From Streptomyces sp. XM83C (GTDB lineage Bacteria > Actinomycetota > Actinomycetes > Streptomycetales > Streptomycetaceae): a stretch of DNA of 33,313 nucleotides. The translations under genes and the position numbers were made by a program. Under the pieces are notes generated by a model that saw only the letters and a list, made by a program, of their open reading frames with translations, did not search any database and was not told where the DNA came from. The stretch spans positions 1 through 33,313 of the forward strand of contig NZ_JALLGL010000035.1 in the NCBI RefSeq assembly GCF_023072675.1, given 5' to 3'. Shown piece after piece: positions 14,918-23,267 of the stretch (positions within the stretch are counted from its first letter, which is position 1; each line of letters begins with the position of its first letter).

Positions 14918-15373
14918 CCCGGGCGCCCCCTCCGCGCGCCGGATCGGGCCTGGGGCACGTCGTCCCCGTCCTGCCGCGGGTCGCGGGGTCCGGCACGCGC
15001 TCCCTCACCGCCCTGGACGGGCGTGGGGGCACCTCGGCTGCGGGACGTGGCGGCTTCCTCCGCTGATCACCGCCCTGGAGGGGCGTGGGGGCACCCCCAG
15101 CCGCGTTGTCGTCGGTTGCCGACGCTCCGCATCGGCGCCCTCCTCCGCCGTGCAGCTGCACGCTTCCCCGAACTCTCGGCTGCGCTCGAGCAGCGGGCAT
15201 CCCCATGACCGCGCTCGGGCCGGTCGGAACGCACCGCTGCCTGACGCGGCGAGATCGGAATGACGCGCCCTGCCTCGCATCCCGCTCCGCCGGCCGGAGC
15301 CCGCCTCGCGTCGTGGGCCCGCCCCGCATGCCGACGGGCCCCGCCCCCGGGTCGCCGGGTGCGCCGCGCACGA
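14918..15373. repeat. Gene-free mosaic of interspersed repeats
   Basis: No gene is supported. A 29-bp unit beginning TCACCGCCCTGGA and ending GGGGGCACC occurs at 15005-15033 and, with one change, at 15067-15095. The stretch 15163-15206, with CTCTCGGCTGCGCTCGAGCA then GCGGGCATCCCC, looks like a fragment of the short dispersed repeats common between Streptomyces genes (family recalled, not searched). A GC-rich tail follows up to the terminator. Confidence 0.6.
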
Positions 15374-15410
15374 CGAAGGGCCCGCTCCGGTGGACGGAGC
15401 GGGCCCTTCG
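15374..15410. terminator. Perfect 16-bp bidirectional terminator stem
   Basis: CGAAGGGCCCGCTCCG (15374-15389) pairs without mismatch with 15395-15410 around the loop GTGGA. It lies 76 bp after the stop of the CbiX-like gene (minus) and downstream of the lactonase (plus), so it can serve both. Confidence 0.85.
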
Positions 15411-15485
15411 GGTCGTTCCTGCGGGTCTTGCCGAGCCCTCACGGTGTCCGCGAGGACACGGTCACGGCGTCCCGGATGCCGCCGC

Positions 15486-16403
15486 TCAGCGGACGGCGCC
15501 CTGCGGCTGCTGCGGCGCGATGCCCAGGGCCGTCGTGTAGTTGGAGAGGGCGAGCTTGCCGATCGCCGGGTAGGCGCCGAGCGCCTCCGCGAAGGAGCAG
15601 TCGGCCTCCTTGGCGGCCTCCTCGATCAGCGACGCGTCGATCTCCGGGCCGATCAGGTACGGCGCCAGCGCCAGCTGCTGCGAACCCGCCGACCGCAGCT
15701 GCTCGGCGACGGACGCGATCGAACCCTCCTGGTCGAGCGCGGCGGCCATCACCGGAACGGCGAGCCGCGCGGCGAGCAGCATGCCGGTGATCCCGGCCGC
15801 CTGCACGGCCTCCTCACCGCCCACGGTGGCCAGGACGATGCCGTCGGCGGCGGTGGCCACGGTGAACAGGCGGGCACGGTCGGCGCGGGCCAGACCGGCC
15901 TCCGACAGGCGGACGTGCAGCGCCTCGGCGAGCAGCGGGTGCGGCCCGAGCACATCGGTCAGCTCGGCCGCGACACGGCTGTCCATCACGGCCTGCCGGA
16001 TCTGCCGCAGCAGCGCGCTGTCCGGCCCGGCCAGCAGCGGCACCACGACGGCGACGGGCCCCTCGGGCTCCTTCGCCTCGGACCCGGCGGCCAGCGCCTG
16101 CTCGTAGCGGGCGGTGCGCTCCTCGGCGGCACGCGTCAGCACCGCCTGAAGGGTCGGGAACTCGGCGTCGTCCCCTTCCACGAAGCCGATCCGGGCGTCC
16201 AGACCGGGCAGCTCGGAACGGGCGATGCTCACGACCTCCTCGGCGAGGCCGCGGACGGCGGCGCTGGGCGTGCCCGGCACCGCGAGGACGAGCGCGGGCG
16301 CGCCCTCGGGAGCCGCCAGAGGTTCGGGACGGCGGTGCCGTCCGGGCTGGCGGGGGCGCGGCATTCGTACAGGCAGGCCGGCGGGCCCAGTGGGGGAGCT
16401 CAT
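15486..16403 (-). CDS. CbiX/SirB-like chelatase-family protein lacking the N-terminal His
   Basis: A 305-residue protein with a Pro/Arg-rich start (residues 1-35) and two related alpha/beta halves as in sirohydrochlorin chelatases. Segments such as GPVAVVVPLLAGPDS, LGPHPLLAEALHVRLSEAG and LALAPYLIGPEIDASLIEEA fit the CbiX pattern. Where active enzymes have the metal-binding HG(S/T) of the first strand, this protein has AVPGTP (Pro43-Gly44-Thr45). It may have lost chelatase activity or use other ligands. There are no corrin or siroheme genes nearby. No ribosome site precedes the ATG; TAACAT at 16412-16417 lies 8 nt upstream, so a leaderless start is likely. A perfect terminator follows the gene. 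Function uncertain. Confidence 0.75.
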   Translation of the reverse strand: MSSPTGPAGLPVRMPRPRQPGRHRRPEPLAAPEGAPALVLAVPGTPSAAVRGLAEEVVSIARSELPGLDARIGFVEGDDAEFPTLQAVLTRAAEERTARYEQALAAGSEAKEPEGPVAVVVPLLAGPDSALLRQIRQAVMDSRVAAELTDVLGPHPLLAEALHVRLSEAGLARADRARLFTVATAADGIVLATVGGEEAVQAAGITGMLLAARLAVPVMAAALDQEGSIASVAEQLRSAGSQQLALAPYLIGPEIDASLIEEAAKEADCSFAEALGAYPAIGKLALSNYTTALGIAPQQPQGAVR

Positions 16404-16498
16404 GGCGCCGCATGTTACTGGTTTCCTGGGCTCCCCTGTTCGGGGAGGGTGCAGGTGAGCGGTATCCGTCCGGATTTGTCTGATGGAGTACGTACGGA

Positions 16499-17581
16499 TC
16501 AGAAGCGATCAGCGGGTTCGTCCGCTGATACGTCCCCCCGGCCGCCTGAACCGGAAGCCGTCGTACCGCCCGCTGTCGTGGCCATGACCTGCAACATCGT
16601 CCCGTCGGCGGGCAGGGCGAGGGTGTCCGCGGCGAGGGCGGCGGCGATACGGGCCGCGCCGTCCAGCGGGTCGCCCAGCGCGGGGGTGAGCCGGGCGTGC
16701 GGCAGCAGCCGGGCCAGCTCCCGCTCCAGGGGCGTGAGCAGCGGCGCGCCCATGCGGAACAGGCCGCCGGTCAGCGCCACCGCCGGTGTCCCCCCGGCCG
16801 GGCGGACGGCGGCGGCGCTCTCCGCCATGTGCCGGGCCGCGGCGTCGAGGATGCCCCCGGCCACCGGATCGGCGTCCGCCGCCGCGCAGGCCGCGACCTG
16901 CGGGGCGAACGACGCCAGTACGGCAGCGCGGTCCGCTCTCGGATACAGCAGCCCCGGCAACCGCGTCACCGGCCCGAACGTCTCCTCGGCGAGGGCCAGC
17001 AGCCGCGCCGACCCTCCCGGGCGGCCGTCGTGCGCGCGCAGCGCCGCCTCGAGACCGGCCCGGCCGATCCAGGCGCCGCTGCCGCAGTCGCCCAGCAGAT
17101 GCCCCCAGCCGTCCGCGCGCCGCCACCGCCGCAGATCCGTGCCGACGGCGATCAGACCCGTCCCGGCGGCGATCACCACGCCCGCCCGCTCGCCGAGCGC
17201 ACCGGCGTACGCGGTGACCGCGTCGGCGGCAAGCGCGAGCCGCCGTACCCCGAACTCCCGGCGCAGGGCGCCGGGCAGTACGGCCCGCAGATCGGCGCCG
17301 AGCGTGCTCAGCCCGGCCGCCCCGACAGCGGCGGTCACGGGCTGCCCGAGCCCGCTCGCCTCGGCCAGCGACCTGACCGCGGGCACCAGCAGCTCCATCA
17401 GATGCCCGGCGTCGATGCCCCGCTCGCCGGTGCGCACCGGCCCGCCCGCGTCCCGCCGCGCGAGCGGTCCCCGCGCGACCGTGCCGAGCGCCAGCCGCAG
17501 CCCGGAGCCGCCCGAGTCCACCGCGAGGAAGACGGCGTCGCCCTCGCCGGCGGACACGGCGGCAACGTCATGAGCGGCCAC
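16499..17581 (-). CDS. BadF/BadG-type ATPase, N-acetylglucosamine kinase-like
   Basis: A 360-residue member of the ASKHA fold family PF01869, which includes N-acetylglucosamine kinases. The first phosphate-binding strand reads VFLAVDSGGSGLRLAL (DSGGS in place of the more usual DGGGTKT), the adenosine and domain-hinge region includes VVIAAGTGLIAVG, the family motif DGWGHLLGDCGSGAWIG follows near residues 155-171, and ALTGGLF near 290 is the second phosphate loop. The GTG at 17581 is chosen because AGGAGG lies 8 nt upstream; a GTG at 17614 would add 11 residues. The likely reaction is ATP-dependent phosphorylation of an amino sugar. It precedes the CbiX-like gene by 95 bp on the same strand. 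The substrate is inferred from the family only. Confidence 0.82.
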   Translation of the reverse strand: MAAHDVAAVSAGEGDAVFLAVDSGGSGLRLALGTVARGPLARRDAGGPVRTGERGIDAGHLMELLVPAVRSLAEASGLGQPVTAAVGAAGLSTLGADLRAVLPGALRREFGVRRLALAADAVTAYAGALGERAGVVIAAGTGLIAVGTDLRRWRRADGWGHLLGDCGSGAWIGRAGLEAALRAHDGRPGGSARLLALAEETFGPVTRLPGLLYPRADRAAVLASFAPQVAACAAADADPVAGGILDAAARHMAESAAAVRPAGGTPAVALTGGLFRMGAPLLTPLERELARLLPHARLTPALGDPLDGAARIAAALAADTLALPADGTMLQVMATTAGGTTASGSGGRGDVSADEPADRF

Positions 17582-17698
17582 GGCAAGGACCTCCTCGCGG
17601 GACGGACGGATCACCTGGGCCCACGCACCGGCTCACGGGGCGCGCCGCCCGGCCCGCCGGGCAGTGCACACCGGCATCCCCGCCCGGCACCACCGTTC

Positions 17699-17727
17699 GG
17701 CGTCGCCCCGGCCGCCGGAGCGACGCC
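17699..17727 (-). terminator. Terminator hairpin after ung
   Basis: GGCGTCGC and GCGACGCC form a perfect 8-bp stem around a 13-nt loop, 21 bp beyond the stop codon of ung on the minus strand. Confidence 0.6.
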
Positions 17728-17748
17728 GGACGCGCACCGGCGCGGCCG

Positions 17749-18426
17749 TCACGGCAGACGCCAGTCCACGGGCTGCCCGCCCTGACGGATCAGCAGCTCG
17801 TTGGCCCGGCTGAACGGGCGCGAACCGAAGAATCCCCGGTCGGCGGACATGGGGGAGGGGTGCGCGGACTCCACCGACGGCAGATCGCCGAGCAGGGGCC
17901 GCAGATTGCGGGCGTCCCGGCCCCACAGGATGGACACCAGTGGCTTGCCGCGCGCCGCCAGCGCCCGGATCGCCTGCTCGGTGACCTCCTCCCAGCCCTT
18001 GCCCCGGTGGGCGCCCGGGCTGCGCGGGGCCGTGGTCAGCGCCCTGTTCAGCAGCAGCACGCCCTGCTTCGTCCACGGTGTCAGGTCGCCGTTGGACGGC
18101 TGCGGCACGCCCAGGTCGGCCTGAAGCTCCCGGAATATGTTGATCAGGCTGCCGGGCAGCGGCCGTACGTCAGGAGCCACCGAGAAGCTCAGGCCGACGG
18201 CGTGCCCCGGTGTGGGGTAGGGGTCCTGCCCGACGATGAGGACGCGGACCTCGTCGAAGGGCTGCTGGAAGGCCCGTAGAACGTTCTGCCCGGCCGGCAG
18301 GTAGGTGCGTCCCGCGGCGATCTCCGCCCGCAGGAAGTCACCCATCCGGGCGATCTGTCCGGCCACGGGTTGCAGGGCCTCGGCCCAGCCCGGTTCGACG
18401 ATCTCATGCAAGGGTCGTGGTGCCAC
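17749..18426 (-). CDS. ung: Uracil-DNA glycosylase, family 1
   Basis: A 225-residue base-excision repair enzyme that removes uracil from DNA. The water-activating motif reads [17 protein letters not shown] with catalytic Asp68 (PYP in place of the enterobacterial PYH). LLLNRALTT (near 124-132) carries the uracil-binding Asn, and [18 protein letters not shown] begins at His189, the catalytic His and minor-groove loop. Length and motifs are complete, so it should be active. The start is GTG at 18426 with AGTAGGG upstream. It lies between the BNR propeller gene (upstream) and the kinase gene (downstream) on the same strand, with an intrinsic terminator after it, so it is probably transcribed separately from the kinase. 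Confidence 0.95.
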   Translation of the reverse strand: MAPRPLHEIVEPGWAEALQPVAGQIARMGDFLRAEIAAGRTYLPAGQNVLRAFQQPFDEVRVLIVGQDPYPTPGHAVGLSFSVAPDVRPLPGSLINIFRELQADLGVPQPSNGDLTPWTKQGVLLLNRALTTAPRSPGAHRGKGWEEVTEQAIRALAARGKPLVSILWGRDARNLRPLLGDLPSVESAHPSPMSADRGFFGSRPFSRANELLIRQGGQPVDWRLP

Positions 18427-18498
18427 GGCGTCACCCTACTGCCGTACACACGGCGTTGATCGACCGGTGGCCGGGACCGCGCTCGGACGCGGCAGCGC

Positions 18499-19590
18499 TC
18501 ATCCCACCACCGCCGCGCGCACGCACAGCACATCGGGCAGGTGGGAGGCCAACTGCTGCCAGCTGTCGCCGTCGTCGGCCGACGCGTACACCTCGCCGTT
18601 GCGGTTGCCGAAGTAGACACCCGCCGGGCCGTCGGCACTGTCGTCGGTGCACATCGCGTCGCGCAGCACCGTGCCGTAGTGGTCCTCCTGCGGCAGTCCG
18701 GACGACAGCGGCTCCCAGCTGCGGCCCGCGTCGGACGTGCGGTAGACCCGGCAGCGCCGGCCGGCCGGGACACGGTCGGAGTCGGCGTTGATCGGAAACA
18801 CGTACGCCGTGTCCCCGCGGTGCGGGTGCGTGGCGACCGTGAACCCGAACGTGGACGGCAGGCCCTCACCGATGTCGGTCCAGTGCGCGCCCCCGTCGTC
18901 GCTGCGGTAGACCCCCCAGTGGTTCTGCAGATACAGCCGGTCCGGGTTCTGCGCGTCCCGCGCCACCTTGTGGACGCACTGCCCGAACTCCGGGTTCGGA
19001 TCGGGCAGGAACACCGCCGCCACACCGGAGTTGGACGGCGCCCAGCTCGCACCGCCGTCCGTGGTGCGGAACACGCCCGCCGTCGACACCGCCACCGTCA
19101 CCGACGCCGCGTCCCGCGCGTCGGTGAGCACCGTGTGCAGGCCCTCCCCGCCGCCGCCCGGCACCCACCGCGAGCGCGTGGGGTGCTCCCACAGCGGCCG
19201 GACCAGATCGAAGCTCTCCCCCCGGTCCTCCGACCGGTACAGCGCGGCGGGCTCCGTGCCCGCGTACACCACGTCCGGCTCCGCCGCCGACGGATGCAGC
19301 TGCCACACCCGCTCCAGCGAAGCCCCCGTGTCCGGCGGGAACTTGACCGCGGGCTGCGGCGGTTCGGTCCACGTCCGGCCCAGATCGTCGGAGTGGAACA
19401 CCGACGGCCCCCAGTGCGAACTGTCCCCGCCGGCCAGCAGCCGCGGACGCCCGCCACGGGTGTCGACGGCCACCGAGTACACCGCCTGCGCGTTGAAGCA
19501 GGGACTGTCGTCGAACTCCCAGGTGCCGTCCCGCCGGCGCCCGATGAACAAGCCCTTCCGGGTACCCACGGCGAGCAGTACCTCGGACAT
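18499..19590 (-). CDS. WD40/YVTN/BNR-like (Asp-box) beta-propeller protein
   Basis: A 363-residue propeller with six Asp-box-like turns in order: SDDLGRTW, SEDRGESF, TTDGGASW, SDDGGAHW, TSDAGRSW and SADDGDSW. Such repeats occur in sialidases, VPS10-type and photosystem assembly factors; the sialidase Arg triad and FRIP motif are not seen, so an enzymatic sialidase is unlikely. The protein begins MSEVLLAVGTRKGLF and has no signal peptide, so it is cytosolic. The ATG at 19590 has GGAGGT 7 nt upstream; a much longer open frame upstream of it has no family character. Ung lies 72 bp downstream. Role unknown. Confidence 0.85.
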   Translation of the reverse strand: MSEVLLAVGTRKGLFIGRRRDGTWEFDDSPCFNAQAVYSVAVDTRGGRPRLLAGGDSSHWGPSVFHSDDLGRTWTEPPQPAVKFPPDTGASLERVWQLHPSAAEPDVVYAGTEPAALYRSEDRGESFDLVRPLWEHPTRSRWVPGGGGEGLHTVLTDARDAASVTVAVSTAGVFRTTDGGASWAPSNSGVAAVFLPDPNPEFGQCVHKVARDAQNPDRLYLQNHWGVYRSDDGGAHWTDIGEGLPSTFGFTVATHPHRGDTAYVFPINADSDRVPAGRRCRVYRTSDAGRSWEPLSSGLPQEDHYGTVLRDAMCTDDSADGPAGVYFGNRNGEVYASADDGDSWQQLASHLPDVLCVRAAVVG

Positions 19591-19863
19591 GCCGATCACC
19601 TCCGACCTCGTCGCCGGGACGTCTTCGTCCTCGACACGGGCCAGTCTGCACCCGACCACTGACAACGACCCCCGGGCCGGGCGTCCCCGCAGGTCAGGGC
19701 GGCGATTGCGGCCGACGGGGCGGGGTCGGTGCCCCGGTCGTGCGCCGCCCGTCGCGCAAACGTCGCGGCCGGCCCGCGGGACGTGGCATGAGCATCCGGG
19801 GCCCGCCGCCCGTATGGGAGGGCACCCAGGGACGGTCGCGTGCTCACGAGGAGGAAGCCTTCG

Positions 19864-20445
19864 ATGGCGTTCCGAGGACCGAAGGTGTGGCTGTGGCGTT
19901 GGCGGCGGAACCCGCTCAGGCGCCCCGCCGACAAGGTCGAGGCGTGGGTCGTGCTCGCCTCCTGGACGGTCGGCGTCCTCGCCGGGCTGCTGGTCGGCCT
20001 GACCACCGCACGCACGGTGGAACACAGCCTGGACCGCGAGCGCGCCGAGTGGCGGCCCGCCGCCGCCCGCCTCACCGGGGCCGCGCCCGGCCGGGCGGAC
20101 GACCGGCCGGAGGACGCCGGCGAGCAGGTCTGGGCCGAGGTCGCCTGGACCGCCCCGGACGGCACCCGGCGCACGGGCGAGGTCCGCGTCGATCCCGGCA
20201 CCCGGGCCGGCACACAGGTCACCGTGTGGACCGACGACCGCGGCCGGCTCGTGGGCCGCCCCGTCGACGCCGCCCAGGCCCGCCTGCAGTCCACCCTGGC
20301 GGGCATCCTCGGCGGGCTCAGCGCCGCCGCCGTGCCCCTCGTGGCGGGCCGTGCCGTGCGCCGGCGCCTGGAGGAACGACGCCTGGACCTCTGGGACCTG
20401 CACTGGGCCCGCTTCGACCCGCTGTGGCGCGGCCGGACCGGCTGA
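19864..20445 (+). CDS. Rv1733c-family membrane protein
   Basis: A 193-residue protein with two membrane helices, about 27-48 (VEAWVVLASWTVGVLAGLLVGL) and 143-163 (TLAGILGGLSAAAVPLVAG), and an extracytoplasmic domain between them of about 95 residues containing EVAWTAPDGTRRTGEVRVDPGT. The start WLWRWRRNPLRRPADKVEAW is the family signature. Rv1733c of Mycobacterium tuberculosis is a dormancy-regulon antigen of unknown function; Streptomyces carry many paralogues. The ATG at 19864 follows AGGAGG at 9 nt. It stands alone, divergent from the BNR gene. Confidence 0.85.
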   Translation: MAFRGPKVWLWRWRRNPLRRPADKVEAWVVLASWTVGVLAGLLVGLTTARTVEHSLDRERAEWRPAAARLTGAAPGRADDRPEDAGEQVWAEVAWTAPDGTRRTGEVRVDPGTRAGTQVTVWTDDRGRLVGRPVDAAQARLQSTLAGILGGLSAAAVPLVAGRAVRRRLEERRLDLWDLHWARFDPLWRGRTG

Positions 20446-20617
20446 GCACGGGCGCCGTACGCCGACGGGCTCGGCCTTGTCCGGCGGGCTCGGAGGGCGC
20501 CCCGTGGCTCGGCGGGCCGAGGCCCGGCCGTCGTACGGCGGCGCGGCGTCCCGACGCGATGTCCCGGTGGGCGCGGGCACGGCCCGGCGCGGGCGACCAC
20601 GGCGCGAGCCGTACGCC

Positions 20618-20647
20618 GCCGCATGACGCCGCATGACGCCGTACGAC
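20618..20647. repeat. Decanucleotide tandem repeat
   Basis: GCCGCATGAC occurs twice in a row (20618-20637), followed by a variant GCCGTACGAC. It lies in the 226-bp convergent gap between the Rv1733c-type and acyl-CoA dehydrogenase genes, which holds no gene. Confidence 0.6.
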
Positions 20648-20671
20648 ACCGACGGCGCCCGGGCCGGTCGA

Positions 20672-22345
20672 TCACACTCCAGCCGGCAGCGCCCGTTCCA
20701 GGATCGCGTCCAGGTCCGCCCCGTCCGGCAGGGTGCCGAACGCGTGACCCCAGTCGCCGCCCAACCGCGTCGCGCAGAAGGCGTCGGCGACGGCGGGCGG
20801 GGCGTGCCGGACGAGCAGCGAGGCCTGCAGAGTCAGGGCCATCTGCTCGACGAGCCGCCGCGCCCCGGTCTGCGACGCCGTGGCCAGCGCCCCCTTCAGC
20901 CGGCTCACCGCGGCGTCCAGCCGGGCGTCCGCGCCCTCGGCGAGGGCGAGTTCGCCGAACAGCGCGTCGGCCACGTCCGGCTCGCGCCCCAGAGCGCGCA
21001 GCACATCCAGCGCGTTGACGTTGCCGGAGCCCTCCCAGATCGACAGCAGCGGCGCCTCACGGTAGTGCCGGGGCATGCCCGACTCCTCCACGTAACCGTT
21101 GCCGCCCAGGCACTCCAGGGCCTCCGCCGTGAACGCCGGCCCCCGCTTCGTCACCCAGTACTTGCCGACCGCCGTCGCGATCCGCCGGAACGCCCGCTCC
21201 CCGGCGTCCCCGCGCACCGCCCGGTCGGCCGCCCCGGCCAGCCGCAGCGTCAGCGTCGTCGCCGCCTCCGACTCCAGCGCCAGATCGGCGAGGACGTTGC
21301 GCATCAGCGGCTGGTCGATCAGCCGCGCGCCGAACGCGCTGCGGTGCCGGACGTGGTGACCGGCCTCCACCAACGTCTTGCGCATCAGCGTCGCCGACGA
21401 CATCACACAGTCCAGACGCGTGCAGTTGACCATCTCGATGATGGTCTTCACACCCCGCCCCTCGGGCCCGACCAGCCATGCGACGGTGCCGTCGAACTCC
21501 GGCTCGCTGGACGCGTTCGACCGGTTGCCCAGCTTGTCCTTGAGCCGCTGGATGCGGAACGTGTTGCGGGTGCCGTCCGGCAGGATCCTGGGCACCAGGA
21601 AGCACGACAGCCCGCCCGGTGCCTGCGCCAGCACCAGGAACACATCACACATCGGCGCCGACGTGAACCACTTGTGCCCGCGCAGCGTGTACACGCCCGG
21701 CTCGCCCGTCGGTGTCGCCGCCGTCGTGTTCGACCGTACGTCGGAGCCGCCCTGCTTCTCCGTCATCCCCATGCCCGCGAGCAGACCGCGCTTGTGCGTC
21801 GGCACCCGCAGCCCCGGGTCGTACTCGCGGCTCGTCAGCAGCGGCTCGTACACCTTCGCCAGCTCCGGCTGGTGGCGCAGCGCGGGAACGGCGGCGTACG
21901 TCATCGACGTCGGGCAGCCGTGCCCGGCCTCCGTGTGCCCCCACACCAGGCCGCCCGCCGTGCGCGCCACATGCGCGCCGGGCCGTTCGTCGGCCCAGGC
22001 CGCCCCGGCCAGGCCCTCGGCCACCGCGGTCCGCATCAGCTCGTGCCAGCTCGGATGGAAGTCGACCTCGTCGACCCGGTTGCCGTACCGGTCGTGGGTG
22101 CGCAGCTCCGGCTCGTGCCGGTTGGCCAGCTCGCCCCACTCCTGCGCCTCCGCGCTCCCGGCGCGCAGCCCGAGCCGGCGGATGCCGTCCTCCGCCCAGC
22201 CGGCGCCCTCCCGGCGCAGCCCCTCCAGCAGGGCCGTGTCCTCGGAGGCGTCGTAGGGAGCGAGCGGTGGCGGCTGGTTGGTGACGTCGTGCGTGGCGTA
22301 CGGCTCCACGCGCGTGTGCGGCACGGGTTCCAGAGTCGAGGTCAT
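20672..22345 (-). CDS. Acyl-CoA dehydrogenase family protein, AidB-like
   Basis: A 557-residue flavoprotein of the AidB subgroup, longer than ordinary acyl-CoA dehydrogenases (about 380-400). The N-terminal extension with HDVTNQPPPLAPYD is typical of AidB. Flavin and substrate motifs are GMTEKQGGSDVRSN (193-206), KWFTSAPMCD, ECLGGNGYVEE (411-421) and LLSIWEGSGNVNALD (434-448). AidB of E. coli is induced during alkylation stress, binds DNA weakly and has slight isovaleryl-CoA dehydrogenase activity; the native substrate is unknown. The ATG at 22345 has no ribosome site at proper distance but a -10 box 6 nt upstream. The divergent PaaX-type regulator probably controls it. Confidence 0.9.
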   Translation of the reverse strand: MTSTLEPVPHTRVEPYATHDVTNQPPPLAPYDASEDTALLEGLRREGAGWAEDGIRRLGLRAGSAEAQEWGELANRHEPELRTHDRYGNRVDEVDFHPSWHELMRTAVAEGLAGAAWADERPGAHVARTAGGLVWGHTEAGHGCPTSMTYAAVPALRHQPELAKVYEPLLTSREYDPGLRVPTHKRGLLAGMGMTEKQGGSDVRSNTTAATPTGEPGVYTLRGHKWFTSAPMCDVFLVLAQAPGGLSCFLVPRILPDGTRNTFRIQRLKDKLGNRSNASSEPEFDGTVAWLVGPEGRGVKTIIEMVNCTRLDCVMSSATLMRKTLVEAGHHVRHRSAFGARLIDQPLMRNVLADLALESEAATTLTLRLAGAADRAVRGDAGERAFRRIATAVGKYWVTKRGPAFTAEALECLGGNGYVEESGMPRHYREAPLLSIWEGSGNVNALDVLRALGREPDVADALFGELALAEGADARLDAAVSRLKGALATASQTGARRLVEQMALTLQASLLVRHAPPAVADAFCATRLGGDWGHAFGTLPDGADLDAILERALPAGV

Positions 22346-22351
22346 ACCCTC

Positions 22352-22380
22352 ATGTTGCACTTCCTCTGCGGCTGTAGCAA
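22352..22380 (-). promoter_or_regulatory. Leaderless promoter of the AidB-like gene
   Basis: TTGCTA (minus strand, 22375-22380), a 17-nt spacer and CAACAT (22352-22357) form a promoter whose start point, 6-7 nt on, is the ATG at 22345. Both arms of the 9-bp inverted repeat overlap or flank it. Confidence 0.55.
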
Positions 22381-22390
22381 TAGTGCAACA
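22353..22390. promoter_or_regulatory. 9-bp inverted repeat, putative PaaX operator
   Basis: TGTTGCACT (22353-22361) and AGTGCAACA (22382-22390) are perfect inverted copies separated by 20 nt, so their centres lie about three helical turns apart. They bracket the AidB-like promoter between the two divergent genes. Confidence 0.6.
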
Positions 22391-22423
22391 GGGTGGGTGT
22401 GCCTGGCCGGGACGCTCCGCCCG

Positions 22424-22429
22424 TACAGT
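22424..22429 (+). promoter_or_regulatory. -10 box for a leaderless paaX-like gene
   Basis: TACAGT lies 7 nt before the ATG at 22437, and no ribosome site is present. The matching -35 region (GCCTGG) is weak, as expected of a self-repressed regulator. Confidence 0.45.
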
Positions 22430-22436
22430 CGGCCCC

Positions 22437-23201
22437 ATGCGCATGAACGTCTCCGAGGAACCGGCCGGCGAGCTGCGGCTGCGCCCGCTGTCCGCCCGCT
22501 CGGTGGTGCTGAGCCTGCTCCTCGGCACGCACCCGCCCGAGCTGCCGCTGCGGGAGCTGACCCGCGCGGTGGAGCCGTTCGGCGTCCAGGGCTCCACCCT
22601 GCGCGCCGCGCTCAGCCGTATGACCGCCGCCGGGGACCTGCACCGCACCGACACCGGCTACCGCATCGGCGACCGGCTCCTCGCCCGCCAGCGCCGCCAG
22701 GACGAGGCCGTCGCCCCCCGCACGCGCGCGTGGCACGGCGACTGGGAGATGGTCGTCGTCACCGCCACCGGCCGCGGCCCGGCCGAACGCGCCGACCTGC
22801 GCACCCGGCTGACCGGTCTGCGCCTCGCGGAACTGCGGGAAGGGGTGTGGCTGCGCCCGGCCAACCTGGACCGTGCGATCCCCGCCGACCTCGCGGACGT
22901 CGCCGAGACCTGCACGGCCCGCCCCGACCGGCCCGCCGTCGAACTGGCCGCAGCGCTCTGGCCCCTGGACGCCTGGTCGGCCACCGCGCGCGGGCTGCTC
23001 GCCCATGTGGCCGCCGCGGACACCCCCGCCGTGCGTCTCGCGGCCTTTGCCGCCGTCGTACGCCATCTGCTCGCCGACCCCGTGTTGCCCCCGCCCCTGC
23101 TGCCGGCCGGCTGGCCGGGCGGCGAACTGCGCGCCGCCTACGCCGCCTACCAGCGCGAGATGGCCGCCGTCATGCGGCAGCGGCCGTACGGGGAGGCGTG
23201 A
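22437..23201 (+). CDS. PaaX-family transcriptional repressor
   Basis: A 254-residue regulator. The N-terminal winged HTH includes RSVVLSLLLGTHPPELPLRELTRAVEPFGVQGSTLRAALSRM (ends RSVVL and ALSRM), followed by GYRIGDRLLARQRRQ, the central domain beginning WHGDWEMVVVT (compare the PaaX motif WdgxWxxv), a ferredoxin-like part with LREGVWLRPANL, and the C-terminal helical domain with VRHLLADPVLPPPLLPAGWPG (ends VRHLL and GWPG). PaaX senses phenylacetyl-CoA in E. coli; here an acyl-CoA related to the divergent acyl-CoA dehydrogenase is the obvious candidate ligand. The start at 22437 (or ATG 22443) is likely leaderless. Confidence 0.9.
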   Translation: MRMNVSEEPAGELRLRPLSARSVVLSLLLGTHPPELPLRELTRAVEPFGVQGSTLRAALSRMTAAGDLHRTDTGYRIGDRLLARQRRQDEAVAPRTRAWHGDWEMVVVTATGRGPAERADLRTRLTGLRLAELREGVWLRPANLDRAIPADLADVAETCTARPDRPAVELAAALWPLDAWSATARGLLAHVAAADTPAVRLAAFAAVVRHLLADPVLPPPLLPAGWPGGELRAAYAAYQREMAAVMRQRPYGEA

Positions 23202-23267
23202 ACGCCCCGCGTACGGCCGCTGTTCAGCGCGGCACACGCCGGTCGGCTCGCGGCTCGCCCCGCCGGG

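Noticed and set aside
18499..20649. Long 716-codon version of the BNR propeller gene starting at 20649
   Set aside because: The extra 350 residues are a shadow of the divergent Rv1733c-type gene; a strong ribosome site precedes ATG 19590.
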